The position numbers and the translations under genes are program-made. Below, piece after piece: positions 1-8,868 of a DNA stretch of 64,000 nucleotides (position 1 is the stretch's first letter; each line of letters opens with the position of its first letter). Below the pieces are notes generated by a model. That model had not been told where the DNA came from. It saw only the letters and a list, made by a program, of their open reading frames with translations, and did not search any database. Source of the stretch: Sporomusa termitida (GTDB lineage Bacteria > Bacillota > Negativicutes > Sporomusales > Sporomusaceae). Location: NCBI RefSeq assembly GCF_007641255.1, contig NZ_CP036259.1, forward strand, positions 496,001-560,000, given 5' to 3'.

Positions 1-50
1 TCGCCCCGAGCGAGACAAAAATAAATTTATTTAAAGGAGAGGTTTGTACA

Positions 51-887
51 ATGGGAAAGGTTAAAATGACAATTCCCCAATGCCGGGAAATGAAAGGCAA
101 AACTAAGAAGTTTACCATGATTACTGCGTATGATGTTTTATTGGCTTCGGTAATTGAGAAAACACCGATTGAAATGATTCTGGTGGGTGACTCGCTGGGC
201 ATGACAGTGCTGGGATATGACAGTACGGTGCCGGTTACCATGGAAGATATTATTCATCACACCAAACCGGTAGTCAAGGGGGCCCCCAATACTTTGATTG
301 TTGGGGATATGCCTTTTGGATCTTATAATACCGGGATTGGGGACGCAATCCGTAATGCCAACCGGATTATGAAAGAAGGCGGTGCCGATGCTGTTAAACT
401 GGAAGGTGGTAAAAATGTTGCCCCTATCGTGGCCGCAATGGTCAACGGCGGTATTCCGGTGATGGGGCATATTGGTTTAACGCCGCAAACCGCCGGCCAG
501 CTGGGCGGGTTTAAGGTTCAGGGTAAAGATGCCGAAGCTGCCAAACAGTTGCTGGAAGATGCTAAAGCGCTTGCCCAGGCCGGCGCCTTCGCTATCGTAC
601 TGGAGTGCATTCCCGCCCCTGTAGCCAAAATGATTACTGAACAGCTCAATATTCCCACTATGGGTATCGGTGCCGGCCCCTATTGTGACGCCCAGGTATT
701 GGTTACTCAGGATTTATTGGGCATGTTTGACCGCTTTGTGCCCAAAATGGTCAAACAATATGCCCAGCTTAACAAACAAATGGTAGATGCCCTGAACAGT
801 TTTTATCAGGAAACGCAGGACGGAGTATTTCCCGGGCCGGAACATTCTTTTGGCATGAAAGAGGAGGATTTGAAGCGTTTATATTAA
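51..887 (+). CDS. panB: 3-methyl-2-oxobutanoate hydroxymethyltransferase (PanB)
   Basis: PanB moves the one-carbon unit of 5,10-methylene-THF onto 2-oxoisovalerate to make ketopantoate, the first committed step toward pantothenate and CoA, in the cytosol. The 278-residue product has the usual family length. The metal-binding GDSLG lies at about residues 46-50, VKLEGG near 115, GHIGLTPQ near 140, and the catalytic-Glu segment VLECIPAP near 180. The ATG follows AAAGGAGAGG at ideal spacing. It heads a same-strand run with a PanS-like transporter and panE, so a pantoate locus is clear. The IclR regulator at the end of the run is unusual for a purely biosynthetic set. Confidence 0.96.
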   Translation: MGKVKMTIPQCREMKGKTKKFTMITAYDVLLASVIEKTPIEMILVGDSLGMTVLGYDSTVPVTMEDIIHHTKPVVKGAPNTLIVGDMPFGSYNTGIGDAIRNANRIMKEGGADAVKLEGGKNVAPIVAAMVNGGIPVMGHIGLTPQTAGQLGGFKVQGKDAEAAKQLLEDAKALAQAGAFAIVLECIPAPVAKMITEQLNIPTMGIGAGPYCDAQVLVTQDLLGMFDRFVPKMVKQYAQLNKQMVDALNSFYQETQDGVFPGPEHSFGMKEEDLKRLY

Positions 888-971
888 CAAACAATGCAAC
901 CGCTGTTGTGGCGTGACTACAGGTGCTGTAATTCTGCTCCAGCTGGATAATGAAAAACGGAGGGATCTTAA

Positions 972-1919
972 ATGGCTCTGTTAGAAAAAATTGCTTTGGC
1001 AATTACCAAGCTGTTTCCGGTATGGCTTATCCTGTTTTCCGGGCTGGCGTTTCTGTTCCCGGATTCCTTACAATCACAGGGGTATCTGGTTACTTATTTA
1101 CTTGGCACGATTATGCTGGGGATGGGGCTGTCAATGTCGGTGGAAGATTTCAAACTGGTATTGTCCAGGCCCAGGGACGTTGTTATTGGCATTGTGCTCA
1201 GATATCTCATCATGCCTTTAGTCGGCTTTGGTGTGGCAAAATTATTGGGATTACCGCCGGCTTTGGCCGCCGGGCTGATTTTGGTCGGCTGCTGCCCCAG
1301 CGGCACCGCTTCCAATGTAATGAGTTTTTTAGCAAAAGCGGATACGGCGTTATCGGTTACGGTATCCAGTTTTAACATAATTTTGGCGCCGCTGCTGCTG
1401 CCCGCGACATTTTTGCTGCTGGCCGGGTCGGAGATACAAGTTGATGCTACGGCCATGTTTCTGGATGTAGTAAAGATTGTATTGCTGCCGGTACTAATCG
1501 GTATGGTACTGCGCGGCCTGTTTAATTCTTTTGTGAACCGCATTATGAAAATTGTGCCTGTTATCTCGGTCATCGCTATTATTTGGGCGATCGCCATCGT
1601 GGTGGCCTTAAGTGCCGCCAAGCTGGTTACAGTAGCGGTTATTGCCCTCATTGCCGTTGCCCTGCACAATGGGCTGGGCCTGGCTTTGGGGTATGGCGCA
1701 TCCAAAGCTCTGGGCATGGGGGAGCGGCAGGCCAGAGCGATTACATTTGAAATTGGTATTGAAATGTCCGGGCTGGCAGTAGTATTGGCACTGGCTCATT
1801 TAGAGCCGCTTGCTGCCGTTCCCGGGGCAATATTCAGCGTCTGGCATAATTTTACCGGCTCAATCCTTGCCGGTTACTGGGCGAATAAGCCTGCGCAGGA
1901 CAACAACACCCCTGTTTGA
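972..1919 (+). CDS. BASS-family transporter, PanS-like (ketopantoate/pantoate)
   Basis: This is a 315-residue polytopic membrane protein of the bile acid:sodium symporter (BASS) superfamily. About nine to ten hydrophobic helices are visible, and GCCPSGTASNVM near residue 105 is the signature of the PanS/YocS branch. PanS of enterobacteria transports ketopantoate or pantoate, and the position between panB and panE supports the same substrate here. The ATG follows GGAGGG by seven bases. Specificity is inferred from neighbours; other BASS members carry organic acids or bile acids. Confidence 0.85.
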   Translation: MALLEKIALAITKLFPVWLILFSGLAFLFPDSLQSQGYLVTYLLGTIMLGMGLSMSVEDFKLVLSRPRDVVIGIVLRYLIMPLVGFGVAKLLGLPPALAAGLILVGCCPSGTASNVMSFLAKADTALSVTVSSFNIILAPLLLPATFLLLAGSEIQVDATAMFLDVVKIVLLPVLIGMVLRGLFNSFVNRIMKIVPVISVIAIIWAIAIVVALSAAKLVTVAVIALIAVALHNGLGLALGYGASKALGMGERQARAITFEIGIEMSGLAVVLALAHLEPLAAVPGAIFSVWHNFTGSILAGYWANKPAQDNNTPV

Positions 1920-1987
1920 TTTATGAACTGCCCCCGGCCGGCATACGCATAATGCAGGGTACATAGCTTTATAAAATTTGCATAATA

Positions 1988-2025
1988 GATGAACAATGCT
2001 CCAGCATTTATGAGCATTGTTCATC
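1988..2025. repeat. 14-bp perfect inverted repeat upstream of panE
   Basis: GATGAACAATGCTC and its exact reverse complement are separated by ten bases, in the gap between the PanS-like gene and panE. No T-run follows, so it is not a good terminator. It could be an operator, possibly for the IclR regulator of this run, or an mRNA-processing hairpin. Confidence 0.6.
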
Positions 2026-2112
2026 ACCGGCGGGGTGCGCGCAAGCGGTGCCCAGGGAATGAATTCCATAATTACTTCCTCGAAACCAATACATACAAGG
2101 GAGGGGCTTATT

Positions 2113-3045
2113 TTGCAGATTGCCGTTGTTGGTTCAGGGGCGATTGGCGGTTTATTTGGGGCATTTTTACACAAAAGCGGTGAAGATGTAACCTTTGTTG
2201 ATATTAATACAGAACATGTGGCGGCTATGCAGGCAAATGGCCTGACAATTGTCCGCCAAGGCGGCGTGGAGGTACTGCCGGTCAAAGCCGTTAGCCGAAT
2301 TGAGGCCGCCGGTACACCGGATTTGATACTGTTTGCTGTTAAGGCTTACGATAACGAACAGGCGGCGCGGGATTGTCTGAAAATTGCCGGTCAAGATACG
2401 AGCATACTTACTGTCCAGAATGGGGTAGGGAATGTAGAAACTATCGCTGCCATTTTGGGCGCTAACCGCATCCTGGCCGGTACGACCGCCTTTGGCTGTA
2501 CTGTATTAGGACCGGGCATCATTAAACCCAGCGCAACAGGGTCAATTTCAATCGGGGAACTGAATGGAACAATAACACCACGGCTGCAGCAAGTGGTTGC
2601 TGCCTTTACTAACGCCGGGGTGGAGATGCATGTCAGTCAGAATGTGGACAGCCTGATCTGGACAAAGCTATTAGCCAATGTGGGCATTAACGCTCTTGCT
2701 GCCATTACGATGCTGACCAATGGCCAGCTACTGGAATATAAGGAAACAGAGAGGCTTCAGGCGGCAGTGGTGCAGGAAGGTGCTGCCGTGGCCAAGGCTA
2801 AAGGGATTAAGTTTATGGTGGCTGATATTTTGGAACATGTCCGGGGCATTTGCCGTTCCACTTATGATAATAAGGCTTCTATGAGGCAGGATATAGAGCG
2901 GGGACTAAGGACTGAGGTGCTTGCCATCAATGGGGCGATCGTGGACGAAGGCGCAAAACTGGGTATTCCCACTCCTGTTAATGAAACACTGACTAACCTG
3001 CTTAAGGCAATTGAAAGGCGCGGCAAACTGCCGCCGCAGCGCTGA
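2113..3045 (+). CDS. panE: 2-dehydropantoate 2-reductase (PanE/ApbA)
   Basis: This cytosolic NADPH-dependent enzyme reduces ketopantoate to D-pantoate, the step after PanB. I chose the TTG at 2113 because GGGAGGGG lies just upstream and the product then opens directly with the Rossmann strand and GSGAIGGLFG (residues 7-16). The frame is open back to 2017, but the extra 32 residues match no part of the family. The catalytic-lysine region TKLLANVGINAL lies near residue 180. The 310-residue length is normal. Confidence 0.94.
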   Translation: MQIAVVGSGAIGGLFGAFLHKSGEDVTFVDINTEHVAAMQANGLTIVRQGGVEVLPVKAVSRIEAAGTPDLILFAVKAYDNEQAARDCLKIAGQDTSILTVQNGVGNVETIAAILGANRILAGTTAFGCTVLGPGIIKPSATGSISIGELNGTITPRLQQVVAAFTNAGVEMHVSQNVDSLIWTKLLANVGINALAAITMLTNGQLLEYKETERLQAAVVQEGAAVAKAKGIKFMVADILEHVRGICRSTYDNKASMRQDIERGLRTEVLAINGAIVDEGAKLGIPTPVNETLTNLLKAIERRGKLPPQR

Positions 3046-3110
3046 AGCGGTCTCCCGGCCGGGAACGGCGTAGTCCCGGCCGCGCAAAGTAAAAAAAGGA
3101 GGGGAGGTCC

Positions 3111-4373
3111 ATGAAGTTTCCCAGAGTGGTCTTGGTCAGGCAACGCTCGGATGTACCTGCCTTACAGGATATGGCTGCGGTTGTTAAGCAGGAAATAGCC
3201 GGGTTAAACCTGGCCGTGACAGCCGGGGCCCGGATCGCCATCGCGGTGGGCAGCCGGGGCATAGCCAACCATGCCTTAATTGTGCGGGCCGTTGCTGAAG
3301 AATTACAAAGGCTGGGCGCTGAACCCTTTATTGTGCCGGCGATGGGCAGCCATGGCGGGGCTACCGCCGAAGGGCAGGTTATGGTGCTGGCAACGCTGGG
3401 AATTACGGCCGAGAGTATTGGTGTGCCGATACGGTCCTCGCTGGAGGTGGTCCGGATTGGCACCACCGAATCAGGCATCCCGGTTTTAATTGATAAAATT
3501 GCTATGGAAGCAGACGGCATTGTTCTGGTTCACAGGGTCAAAGCGCACACGGATTTTATCGGTCCTGTCGAAAGCGGGCTGATGAAGCTGATTACGATTG
3601 GTTTAGGCAATCATCAAGGCGCACAAACAGCGCATAGATTTGCGGTTAAACGGGGGTTTAACAATGTTATCCCGGTAGTAGCACGCTATGTGCTGCAAAC
3701 GGCTCCTGTTTTATTCGGGCTAGGGATAGTGGAAAACTTTTACCATGAGACCGCGATTATTAAAGCGGCAATAGCGGCGGATATTGAAAAAAGCGAGCAG
3801 CACTTGTTGCAGGCTGCCAAGCAGATGATGGCAGTGATTCCGTTTGCCACGCTGGATGTGGTGATTGTGCAGCAAATTGGCAAGCAGATATCCGGCACCG
3901 GTATGGATACCAATGTTGTTGGCAGAATCTATAATGCTGCGGAACCGGAAGCCGAGTTCCCGCAGTACACCAGGATTGTGGCTCTGGATTTGGCCGATGA
4001 CAGCTATGGCAACGCCGTAGGTATCGGCATGGCTGATTTAACGACACGGCGGCTGGTGGCTAAGATTGATTTTAAGGCCACAGCAATCAACTGCCTGACC
4101 GGTGCCGCCCCGGAAAAAGGACGGGTGCCTATCGCACTGGAATCGGATAAAGAGGCGATTGCCGCCGCGCTTATGATCTGCGGACCAACAGCGCCGGAGG
4201 CGGCGCGGCTGGTTTGGATAAAGAATACGCTGGAATTAGAGCATTTTTATCTTTCGGAGGCCCTGCTGCCCGAACTTGCCGGCAATCCTAAGCTGGCCGT
4301 GCTGTCCGCCTTGGCGGAACTGCCTTTTGACGGGGACGGCAATCTGGTTTGGCCGGCAGCAACTATGAATTAA
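3111..4373 (+). CDS. LarA-family nickel-pincer alpha-hydroxyacid racemase homologue
   Basis: This 420-residue protein resembles the lactate racemase (LarA, formerly DUF2088) superfamily, whose members use the nickel-pincer nucleotide (NPN) cofactor to racemise or epimerise 2-hydroxyacids. Residues matching the Lactobacillus LarA cofactor and catalytic set are visible: His81 in GSHGG, His146 in VKAH, Lys159 in LMK and His175 in QTAH, with spacings close to LarA H108/H174/K184/H200 (from memory). The substrate is unknown. Because it follows panE and pantoate is itself a 2-hydroxyacid, pantoate or a close analogue is a reasonable guess. RBS GGAGGGGAGG precedes the ATG. A larE gene lies 40 kb away. 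Confidence 0.75.
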   Translation: MKFPRVVLVRQRSDVPALQDMAAVVKQEIAGLNLAVTAGARIAIAVGSRGIANHALIVRAVAEELQRLGAEPFIVPAMGSHGGATAEGQVMVLATLGITAESIGVPIRSSLEVVRIGTTESGIPVLIDKIAMEADGIVLVHRVKAHTDFIGPVESGLMKLITIGLGNHQGAQTAHRFAVKRGFNNVIPVVARYVLQTAPVLFGLGIVENFYHETAIIKAAIAADIEKSEQHLLQAAKQMMAVIPFATLDVVIVQQIGKQISGTGMDTNVVGRIYNAAEPEAEFPQYTRIVALDLADDSYGNAVGIGMADLTTRRLVAKIDFKATAINCLTGAAPEKGRVPIALESDKEAIAAALMICGPTAPEAARLVWIKNTLELEHFYLSEALLPELAGNPKLAVLSALAELPFDGDGNLVWPAATMN

Positions 4374-4486
4374 TATCCTGCATAAAATAATCAAGTTATA
4401 AAATAGATTGGAAATATAAGAGGGCCGTAATTTTTTAGCCAAGCGAGGTTGAATAAATTACAATTTACTGTTTCAGGAGAGTTATC

Positions 4487-5263
4487 ATGAGTGAATCCGT
4501 TACTGCAGTACACTCAGTAGAAAAATCATTAAAAATTTTAGAGACTTTGAGCCGGGTGGAAGCAATGGGGATCAGTGAATTAAGCAGAGAACTCGGCTGG
4601 GGAAAGGGTACGGTCCACCGCATCATTACCACCCTGCGCATTCATGGCTATGTAGAACAGACCGCCAACGAAAAATATAAACTGAGTTTTAAGCTTTTTG
4701 AACTGGGGAACCGCATGGTGAATCATATCGGCATTCGCAAGACGGCCCATCCGTATTTGGAACAACTGGCCGGGATTACAAACGAGACGGTGAATCTGGC
4801 CGTCTTGGATTTTAATCAGGTCATTTATATTGACCGGATTGAGAGCCGTGAGCCTTTGCGGATGGGACTTGACGTGGGGACACGATTTCCGGCCTACTGT
4901 ACCGCGCTGGGGTTAGCTATCCTAGCTTATCTGGATACGGAAAAACTTAATGCCTTGCTGGCTGAGTTCGAACGGCAGGGTCAGTTTCTAAAATATACAG
5001 ATAAAACGGTTGTTGAGTTGCCTTTAATCAGGGAGCAGCTGGCGACGGTCAGGCAGCGGGGCTATTCTATTGATGATGAATACTATCTCCCGGGCATCCG
5101 CGGGGTGGCGGCGCCGGTATTTAATCATTCCGGCACCGTAAAAGCGGCTATCAGTGTGGCCGGACCGGCCATCAGGATGACTGAGGCGGTGATGGCTGAA
5201 TTTATGCCTGTAGTCAAGGAAACAGCCAACAGGATTTCGGTACAGCTTGGTTATAGCGGGTAA
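4487..5263 (+). CDS. IclR-family transcriptional regulator
   Basis: This 258-residue regulator has an N-terminal winged helix-turn-helix (about residues 8-70; ISELSRELGWGKGTVHRI is the HTH) and a C-terminal IclR effector-binding domain ending in a typical GVAAPVFN / ISVAGPA stretch. IclR proteins usually bind small organic acids and control catabolic operons. It follows the panB-panE-LarA-like genes on the same strand with a 113-bp gap, so it may control them. RBS CAGGAGAG precedes the ATG. Confidence 0.9.
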   Translation: MSESVTAVHSVEKSLKILETLSRVEAMGISELSRELGWGKGTVHRIITTLRIHGYVEQTANEKYKLSFKLFELGNRMVNHIGIRKTAHPYLEQLAGITNETVNLAVLDFNQVIYIDRIESREPLRMGLDVGTRFPAYCTALGLAILAYLDTEKLNALLAEFERQGQFLKYTDKTVVELPLIREQLATVRQRGYSIDDEYYLPGIRGVAAPVFNHSGTVKAAISVAGPAIRMTEAVMAEFMPVVKETANRISVQLGYSG

Positions 5264-5453
5264 TTTTTGCAGCCGGCGGCCAGAACCGGTATCTAGTGGA
5301 TGTAACTGTCAGCAGTGCTGCTGGCAGCCGCTGTTAATTGAATAGATTTTCCCAATATGTATCTTAATCTGACATGAGTTTTGTGGTTTTATCCGGAAAA
5401 TAAAGAGATCAAATAAATAGTGTCGGATAACTCCGTCCCGTTGGCACGTAGTG

Positions 5454-5624
5454 ATGATTGATGGAACTGCAGGGGGAATTGGCCGCACTGGTCAAACTGA
5501 ATTTAAGACTGGTATTGATGATATGATTTATGGTGAGAAGTATAACAGGATTGCCAGCAGGATGGAGGAGCTGAAAACAAGAGGTCCGGCCATATTAGCA
5601 ACCATTGCGGAGATACCTGCTTAG
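5454..5624 (+). pseudogene. C-terminal remnant of an unrecognised gene
   Basis: Fifty-six codons end at TAG 5622 and read GIGRTGQTEFKTGID... then RIASRMEELKTRGPA, which looks like the tail of a conserved enzyme I cannot name. Upstream the frame closes at 5418-5420, and another frame reads plausible coding (VSDNSVPLARSDD), which suggests a frameshifted fragment. There is no RBS. The rest of the gap after the IclR gene (5264-5453) shows only a weak hairpin at 5307-5328. Confidence 0.4.
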
Positions 5625-5660
5625 AATAATCATACCAGTTCCAACTGCATTACAGACACG

Positions 5661-5695
5661 AACGAAGCCGGACAACCAGGCTTCGTTTTCTTTAT
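5661..5695 (+). terminator. Intrinsic terminator
   Basis: AACGAAGCC and GGCTTCGTT form a stem with a short loop, followed by a T-rich run. It ends the plus-strand region containing the IclR gene and the remnant at 5454. Confidence 0.8.
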
Positions 5696-5740
5696 TTTCA
5701 TTTTATTGGGCAGGCCGTCTCGGAACAAATCCTTTGGTAT

Positions 5741-5821
5741 GTCAGAGGGACAGGTTCATTGACACGAAGAGAAGTGAAATGATTAGAAGATTGACTGTGG
5801 CGAAGGACCTGTCCCTCTGAC
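5741..5821. repeat. REP-like palindromic element
   Basis: Perfect 15-bp arms, GTCAGAGGGACAGGT and its reverse complement, bracket 51 bases that contain a second, weaker complementary pair. The layout resembles REP/REPIN-type palindromes mobilised by REP-associated tyrosine transposases. It sits exactly where the NifH-like reading frame loses similarity. Confidence 0.65.
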
Positions 5822-5915
5822 ACCTCGTGACGGTCAGCCCCATTGTCGCCGATACATTGGATATGATGATGGATTTTCCGATGCCGCCCTTGCCGTAAAT
5901 CGCAATTTTCTTCAT
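5742..5915 (-). pseudogene. Truncated NifH-like (nitrogenase iron protein family) gene
   Basis: The frame opens with MKKIAIYGKGGIGKS, the N-terminal strand and P-loop of NifH/BchL/CfbC-type ATPases, and continues about 30 residues (SNVSATMG). It then runs into the palindromic repeat and stops at 5742. A full NifH-like protein would be about 270 residues, so nearly all of it is missing. Its ATG overlaps the stop of the upstream FecE-like gene (ATGA), which shows it was once translationally coupled to the iron transporter. The Ser after GK is kept but the usual Thr is Ile. Confidence 0.75.
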
Positions 5916-6739
5916 CCACACACTTTCTCGCATATATCGCAGCTATCCTCGACCGGCCGGATCAGGTCGTAGGAAACACAGGTGGGGCGGCCCGTGCGCG
6001 TTTCCTTCACGATTTCCGCGTCGATGTGGAAGGTTTCGCGGAGAACCTCTGTAGTCATGACTTCCTCCGGCGTACCGTGCTTGATAATGTCACCGCAGCG
6101 TAGGGCAATCATGTAATCCGCAAAACGGGCGGCCAAATTAAGGTCATGCAGTACCATCACAATCGTGCAGCTTTGCTCCCGGTTCAGGCGGTAGAGCAAT
6201 TCCAGAACCTCTAATTGATAAGCCAGATCAAGATAGGTCGTCGGCTCGTCCAGCAGGATCAGGTCAGTCTGCTGGGCAAGGGCCATTGCAATCCACACCC
6301 GCTGCCGCTGGCCGCCGGAGAGATTGTCCACCGCCGTGGTTTCAAACTCGACGAGGCGCGTTACCGCCAGCGCCCACTGGATAATTTCCTTATCCTCGGG
6401 TTTCAGCTTCCCCAAGCCCCGCTGATGGGGGAAACGCCCGTAAGCCACAAGCTCGCCCACGGTCAGCCCTGCCGGGGCCTGCGGGGATTGAGGAAGGATG
6501 GCCATCTTCTGCGCCACCTCTTTCGTTGTCAGGCGGCGGATATTATCTCCATTCAGGTACACCATGCCGCCCTTGGGTTTTAAGATTCGGCCCGCAGCCT
6601 TTAATACGGTGGATTTCCCGCAGCCATTCGGCCCGATGATGGCCGTAATTTTCCCCTTTGGGATTTGCATATCCAGATCGTCCACCACAAGGTTTTCATC
6701 GTAGGCGACGGCTAAGTTTTCTGTTGCAATACTGTGCAT
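5912..6739 (-). CDS. Iron/siderophore ABC transporter ATPase (FecE/FepC type)
   Basis: This ATPase powers siderophore or haem import with the two permeases encoded just upstream. Walker A GPNGCGKST, the signature LSGGQRQRVWIAMAL and Walker B LILLDEPTTYLD are all present, and the Tyr-Leu after the catalytic Glu is typical of the FecE group. I prefer the ATG at 6739, nine bases from AAAGG; ATGs at 6748 and 6745 are possible. It is the last intact gene of the minus-strand iron operon and overlaps the NifH-like remnant by ATGA. Confidence 0.93.
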   Translation of the reverse strand: MHSIATENLAVAYDENLVVDDLDMQIPKGKITAIIGPNGCGKSTVLKAAGRILKPKGGMVYLNGDNIRRLTTKEVAQKMAILPQSPQAPAGLTVGELVAYGRFPHQRGLGKLKPEDKEIIQWALAVTRLVEFETTAVDNLSGGQRQRVWIAMALAQQTDLILLDEPTTYLDLAYQLEVLELLYRLNREQSCTIVMVLHDLNLAARFADYMIALRCGDIIKHGTPEEVMTTEVLRETFHIDAEIVKETRTGRPTCVSYDLIRPVEDSCDICEKVCG

Positions 6740-6755
6740 GTTCATCATCCTTTCG

Positions 6756-7793
6756 TTACTGCCTGCTCTTTGCCAACAGGTAGAGGAAATACGGTGCGCC
6801 GATGATGGCTACCATGATGCCGGTGGGTATCTCAGAGGGCTGCACGATCACCCGCGCGATGGTGTCTGCTACCGCTACCAGCACCGCGCCCGTTAGGGCG
6901 CAGGCGGGCAGCAAAATGGCATGCTTAGGCCCTACCAGCCGTCGCGCCAGATGGGGTGCGATCAGCCCCACAAAGCTGATGCTGCCGCTCACCGCCACGC
7001 AGGAGGCGGCAAGGGCAACAGACGCCGCCAGCAGCCCGCGCCGTTCACGTTCCACCGACGCACCTAAGCTGTACGCCACGTCATCGCCCATGTTCAGCAC
7101 GTCCAAAACACGGGCCTTGTACATTACATAGGGAATCAGGAGCAGCAGCCACGGAAGTAACGCCAACACGAATTTCCAGTTTGAACCCCAAATGCTGCCC
7201 GCCTGCCATGTCGCCACGAAGGTAAACTGCGTTTCGTCCAGTTTCACGACCAGCAAGGTAGTCAGGGCAGAAATACCGGCCTGTAGCGCCACGCCGGTCA
7301 AGATCAGACGCAGGGGAGCGATGCCCTCACCCTTCTTGAAAGCCAGCGCATAAATCAAAATGGCCGTCACGCCCGCGCCTGCCAATGCCAGAAAAGGTAA
7401 GGTAAAGACCGAGAGAAAGGACTGAGCGCCGAAAAACATCACATACAGGATGACCGTAAGCCCGGCGCCCGCGTTGATACCGAGCAAGCCGGGGTCGGCC
7501 AGCGCGTTCTTTGAAACACCCTGGATGATACAGCCGGAGAGCGCCAACCCTGCGCCAACGAGGATAGAAACAACAATGCGGGGCAGCCGGAAATCGAACA
7601 AAATCAGGTTTTCTTTAGCCGTGCCGCCACCGAACAGGGTGCGCAGGGTATCCGGCGGAGTGAGCTTCGTATATCCTGTATTCATGCTGATCATAAAGGA
7701 AATCACAAGCAAAGCCGCACATCCGGTGACGATGGCCGTGTTTCGGATGGCGATTTTTCTTTTATACGCTTCGTTTTTCTGCCGTATGTCCAT
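6756..7793 (-). CDS. FecCD-family iron-siderophore permease (second subunit)
   Basis: This 345-residue inner-membrane permease of the BtuC/FecCD family has about ten helices. Family motifs include GLALSGCIIQGVSKNALADPG (in two pieces), GLLGINAGAG and, near the C-terminus, FVGLIAPHLARRLVG, the coupling region contacting the ATPase. Its ATG overlaps the stop of the preceding permease (TAATG), so the two are translationally coupled and probably form a heterodimer. Confidence 0.93.
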   Translation of the reverse strand: MDIRQKNEAYKRKIAIRNTAIVTGCAALLVISFMISMNTGYTKLTPPDTLRTLFGGGTAKENLILFDFRLPRIVVSILVGAGLALSGCIIQGVSKNALADPGLLGINAGAGLTVILYVMFFGAQSFLSVFTLPFLALAGAGVTAILIYALAFKKGEGIAPLRLILTGVALQAGISALTTLLVVKLDETQFTFVATWQAGSIWGSNWKFVLALLPWLLLLIPYVMYKARVLDVLNMGDDVAYSLGASVERERRGLLAASVALAASCVAVSGSISFVGLIAPHLARRLVGPKHAILLPACALTGAVLVAVADTIARVIVQPSEIPTGIMVAIIGAPYFLYLLAKSRQ

Positions 7794-8845
7794 TACAACG
7801 CCCTCTTTTGCTTGCGGGATAGATATAAAAAGAAGGGCACGCCGACCAGCGCAGTCAATACACCGATGGGCGTTTCAAAGGGCGGGTTGAGCATTCTCGC
7901 ACCCAAATCCGCCGCAACCATCAAAAGTGCCCCCAGTACCGCCGAGGACGGTATGATCCAGCGGTAATCCACCCCCACAAGGGATCTTGCCAGATGGGGA
8001 ATAATCAGGCCTACAAAGCCCACCGCGCCCACCACGGATACCGAAGCCCCCGCCAGTATCAGAACAATGAGAGAGCAAAGGGCGTTGACTATGGCCGTAT
8101 TGAGCCCCAAGCCCTTGGCCACGTCTTCGCCCAGACTTAACAGAGAAATGGAACGAGAGAGAGCAATCGCCCCCAGCAAAGCGGCGAGTATCCACGGCGT
8201 CATAATTTTGATTTGCTCCCAATTGGAACCGGCCATGCCGCCTGCCGTCCAAAACATGAGGTCCTGAGCCACAGCGAAATACAGTGCGATGCCCTGACTG
8301 AACGCCGCCAGCAGCGCGCTGACCGCAGCGCCCGCCAGAACCAGGCGCATCGGTGTTGCGCCGCCACGCCGCCGGGATGCGATGCCATTGACCAGCCCCG
8401 CCCCCAATGCAGATCCTGAAAAGGAGAATAGGATAATCTGCATATACCCCATGCCGGGAAAAAACGCAAAGCAGATGGACAGGGCGAAGCCCGCCCCGGC
8501 ATTTAGCCCTAACAGCCCGGAATCAGCCATCGGATTTCGGGTCGTTCCCTGCATAATGGCCCCGGCCACGGCAAAGGCCGCGCCCACAAGGGCGCTGGCG
8601 ATGACCCGGGGCAGACGCAGGTCAACCACGATCAGCTGCCGGGTGTTCTCCGCATCAAAGCGGAACAGGGCGTCCCACACTGAGGAAAGCGGAATTCCCG
8701 CCGCGCCCTTGGTAATCGAAAAGGCCATGAGCAGGACCAACAGCCCGCCGCCGCATAGGATAATAAGCCACGCCGCCCAAGCGCGGTCTTTTTTCTTTTG
8801 TTCTATATCCTGAACCGGCTGTACCGCTTCTTTTGGCTGATTCAT
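7793..8845 (-). CDS. FecCD-family iron-siderophore permease (first subunit)
   Basis: This 350-residue permease is paralogous to its downstream neighbour. It has a hydrophilic N-terminus of about 25 residues, then ten helices. GLLGLNAGAGF and FVGLIIPHLARSLVG are family landmarks. It starts 23 bases after the stop of the ABC exporter gene, consistent with one transcript. Import of a ferric siderophore is the likely role, given the TonB receptor and Fur box. Confidence 0.93.
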   Translation of the reverse strand: MNQPKEAVQPVQDIEQKKKDRAWAAWLIILCGGGLLVLLMAFSITKGAAGIPLSSVWDALFRFDAENTRQLIVVDLRLPRVIASALVGAAFAVAGAIMQGTTRNPMADSGLLGLNAGAGFALSICFAFFPGMGYMQIILFSFSGSALGAGLVNGIASRRRGGATPMRLVLAGAAVSALLAAFSQGIALYFAVAQDLMFWTAGGMAGSNWEQIKIMTPWILAALLGAIALSRSISLLSLGEDVAKGLGLNTAIVNALCSLIVLILAGASVSVVGAVGFVGLIIPHLARSLVGVDYRWIIPSSAVLGALLMVAADLGARMLNPPFETPIGVLTALVGVPFFLYLSRKQKRAL

Positions 8846-8868
8846 GTTTTTGGTTTGCCTCCTCGACC

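Noticed and set aside
1094-1717. Long antisense frame opposite the BASS transporter
   Set aside because: It is a by-product of the codon pattern on the coding strand; composition and lack of RBS argue against a gene. The same holds for the other long antisense frames in the window.
5605-5820. 71-codon plus-strand frame overlapping the NifH remnant
   Set aside because: It spans a terminator and the palindromic repeat and has no RBS or recognisable product.
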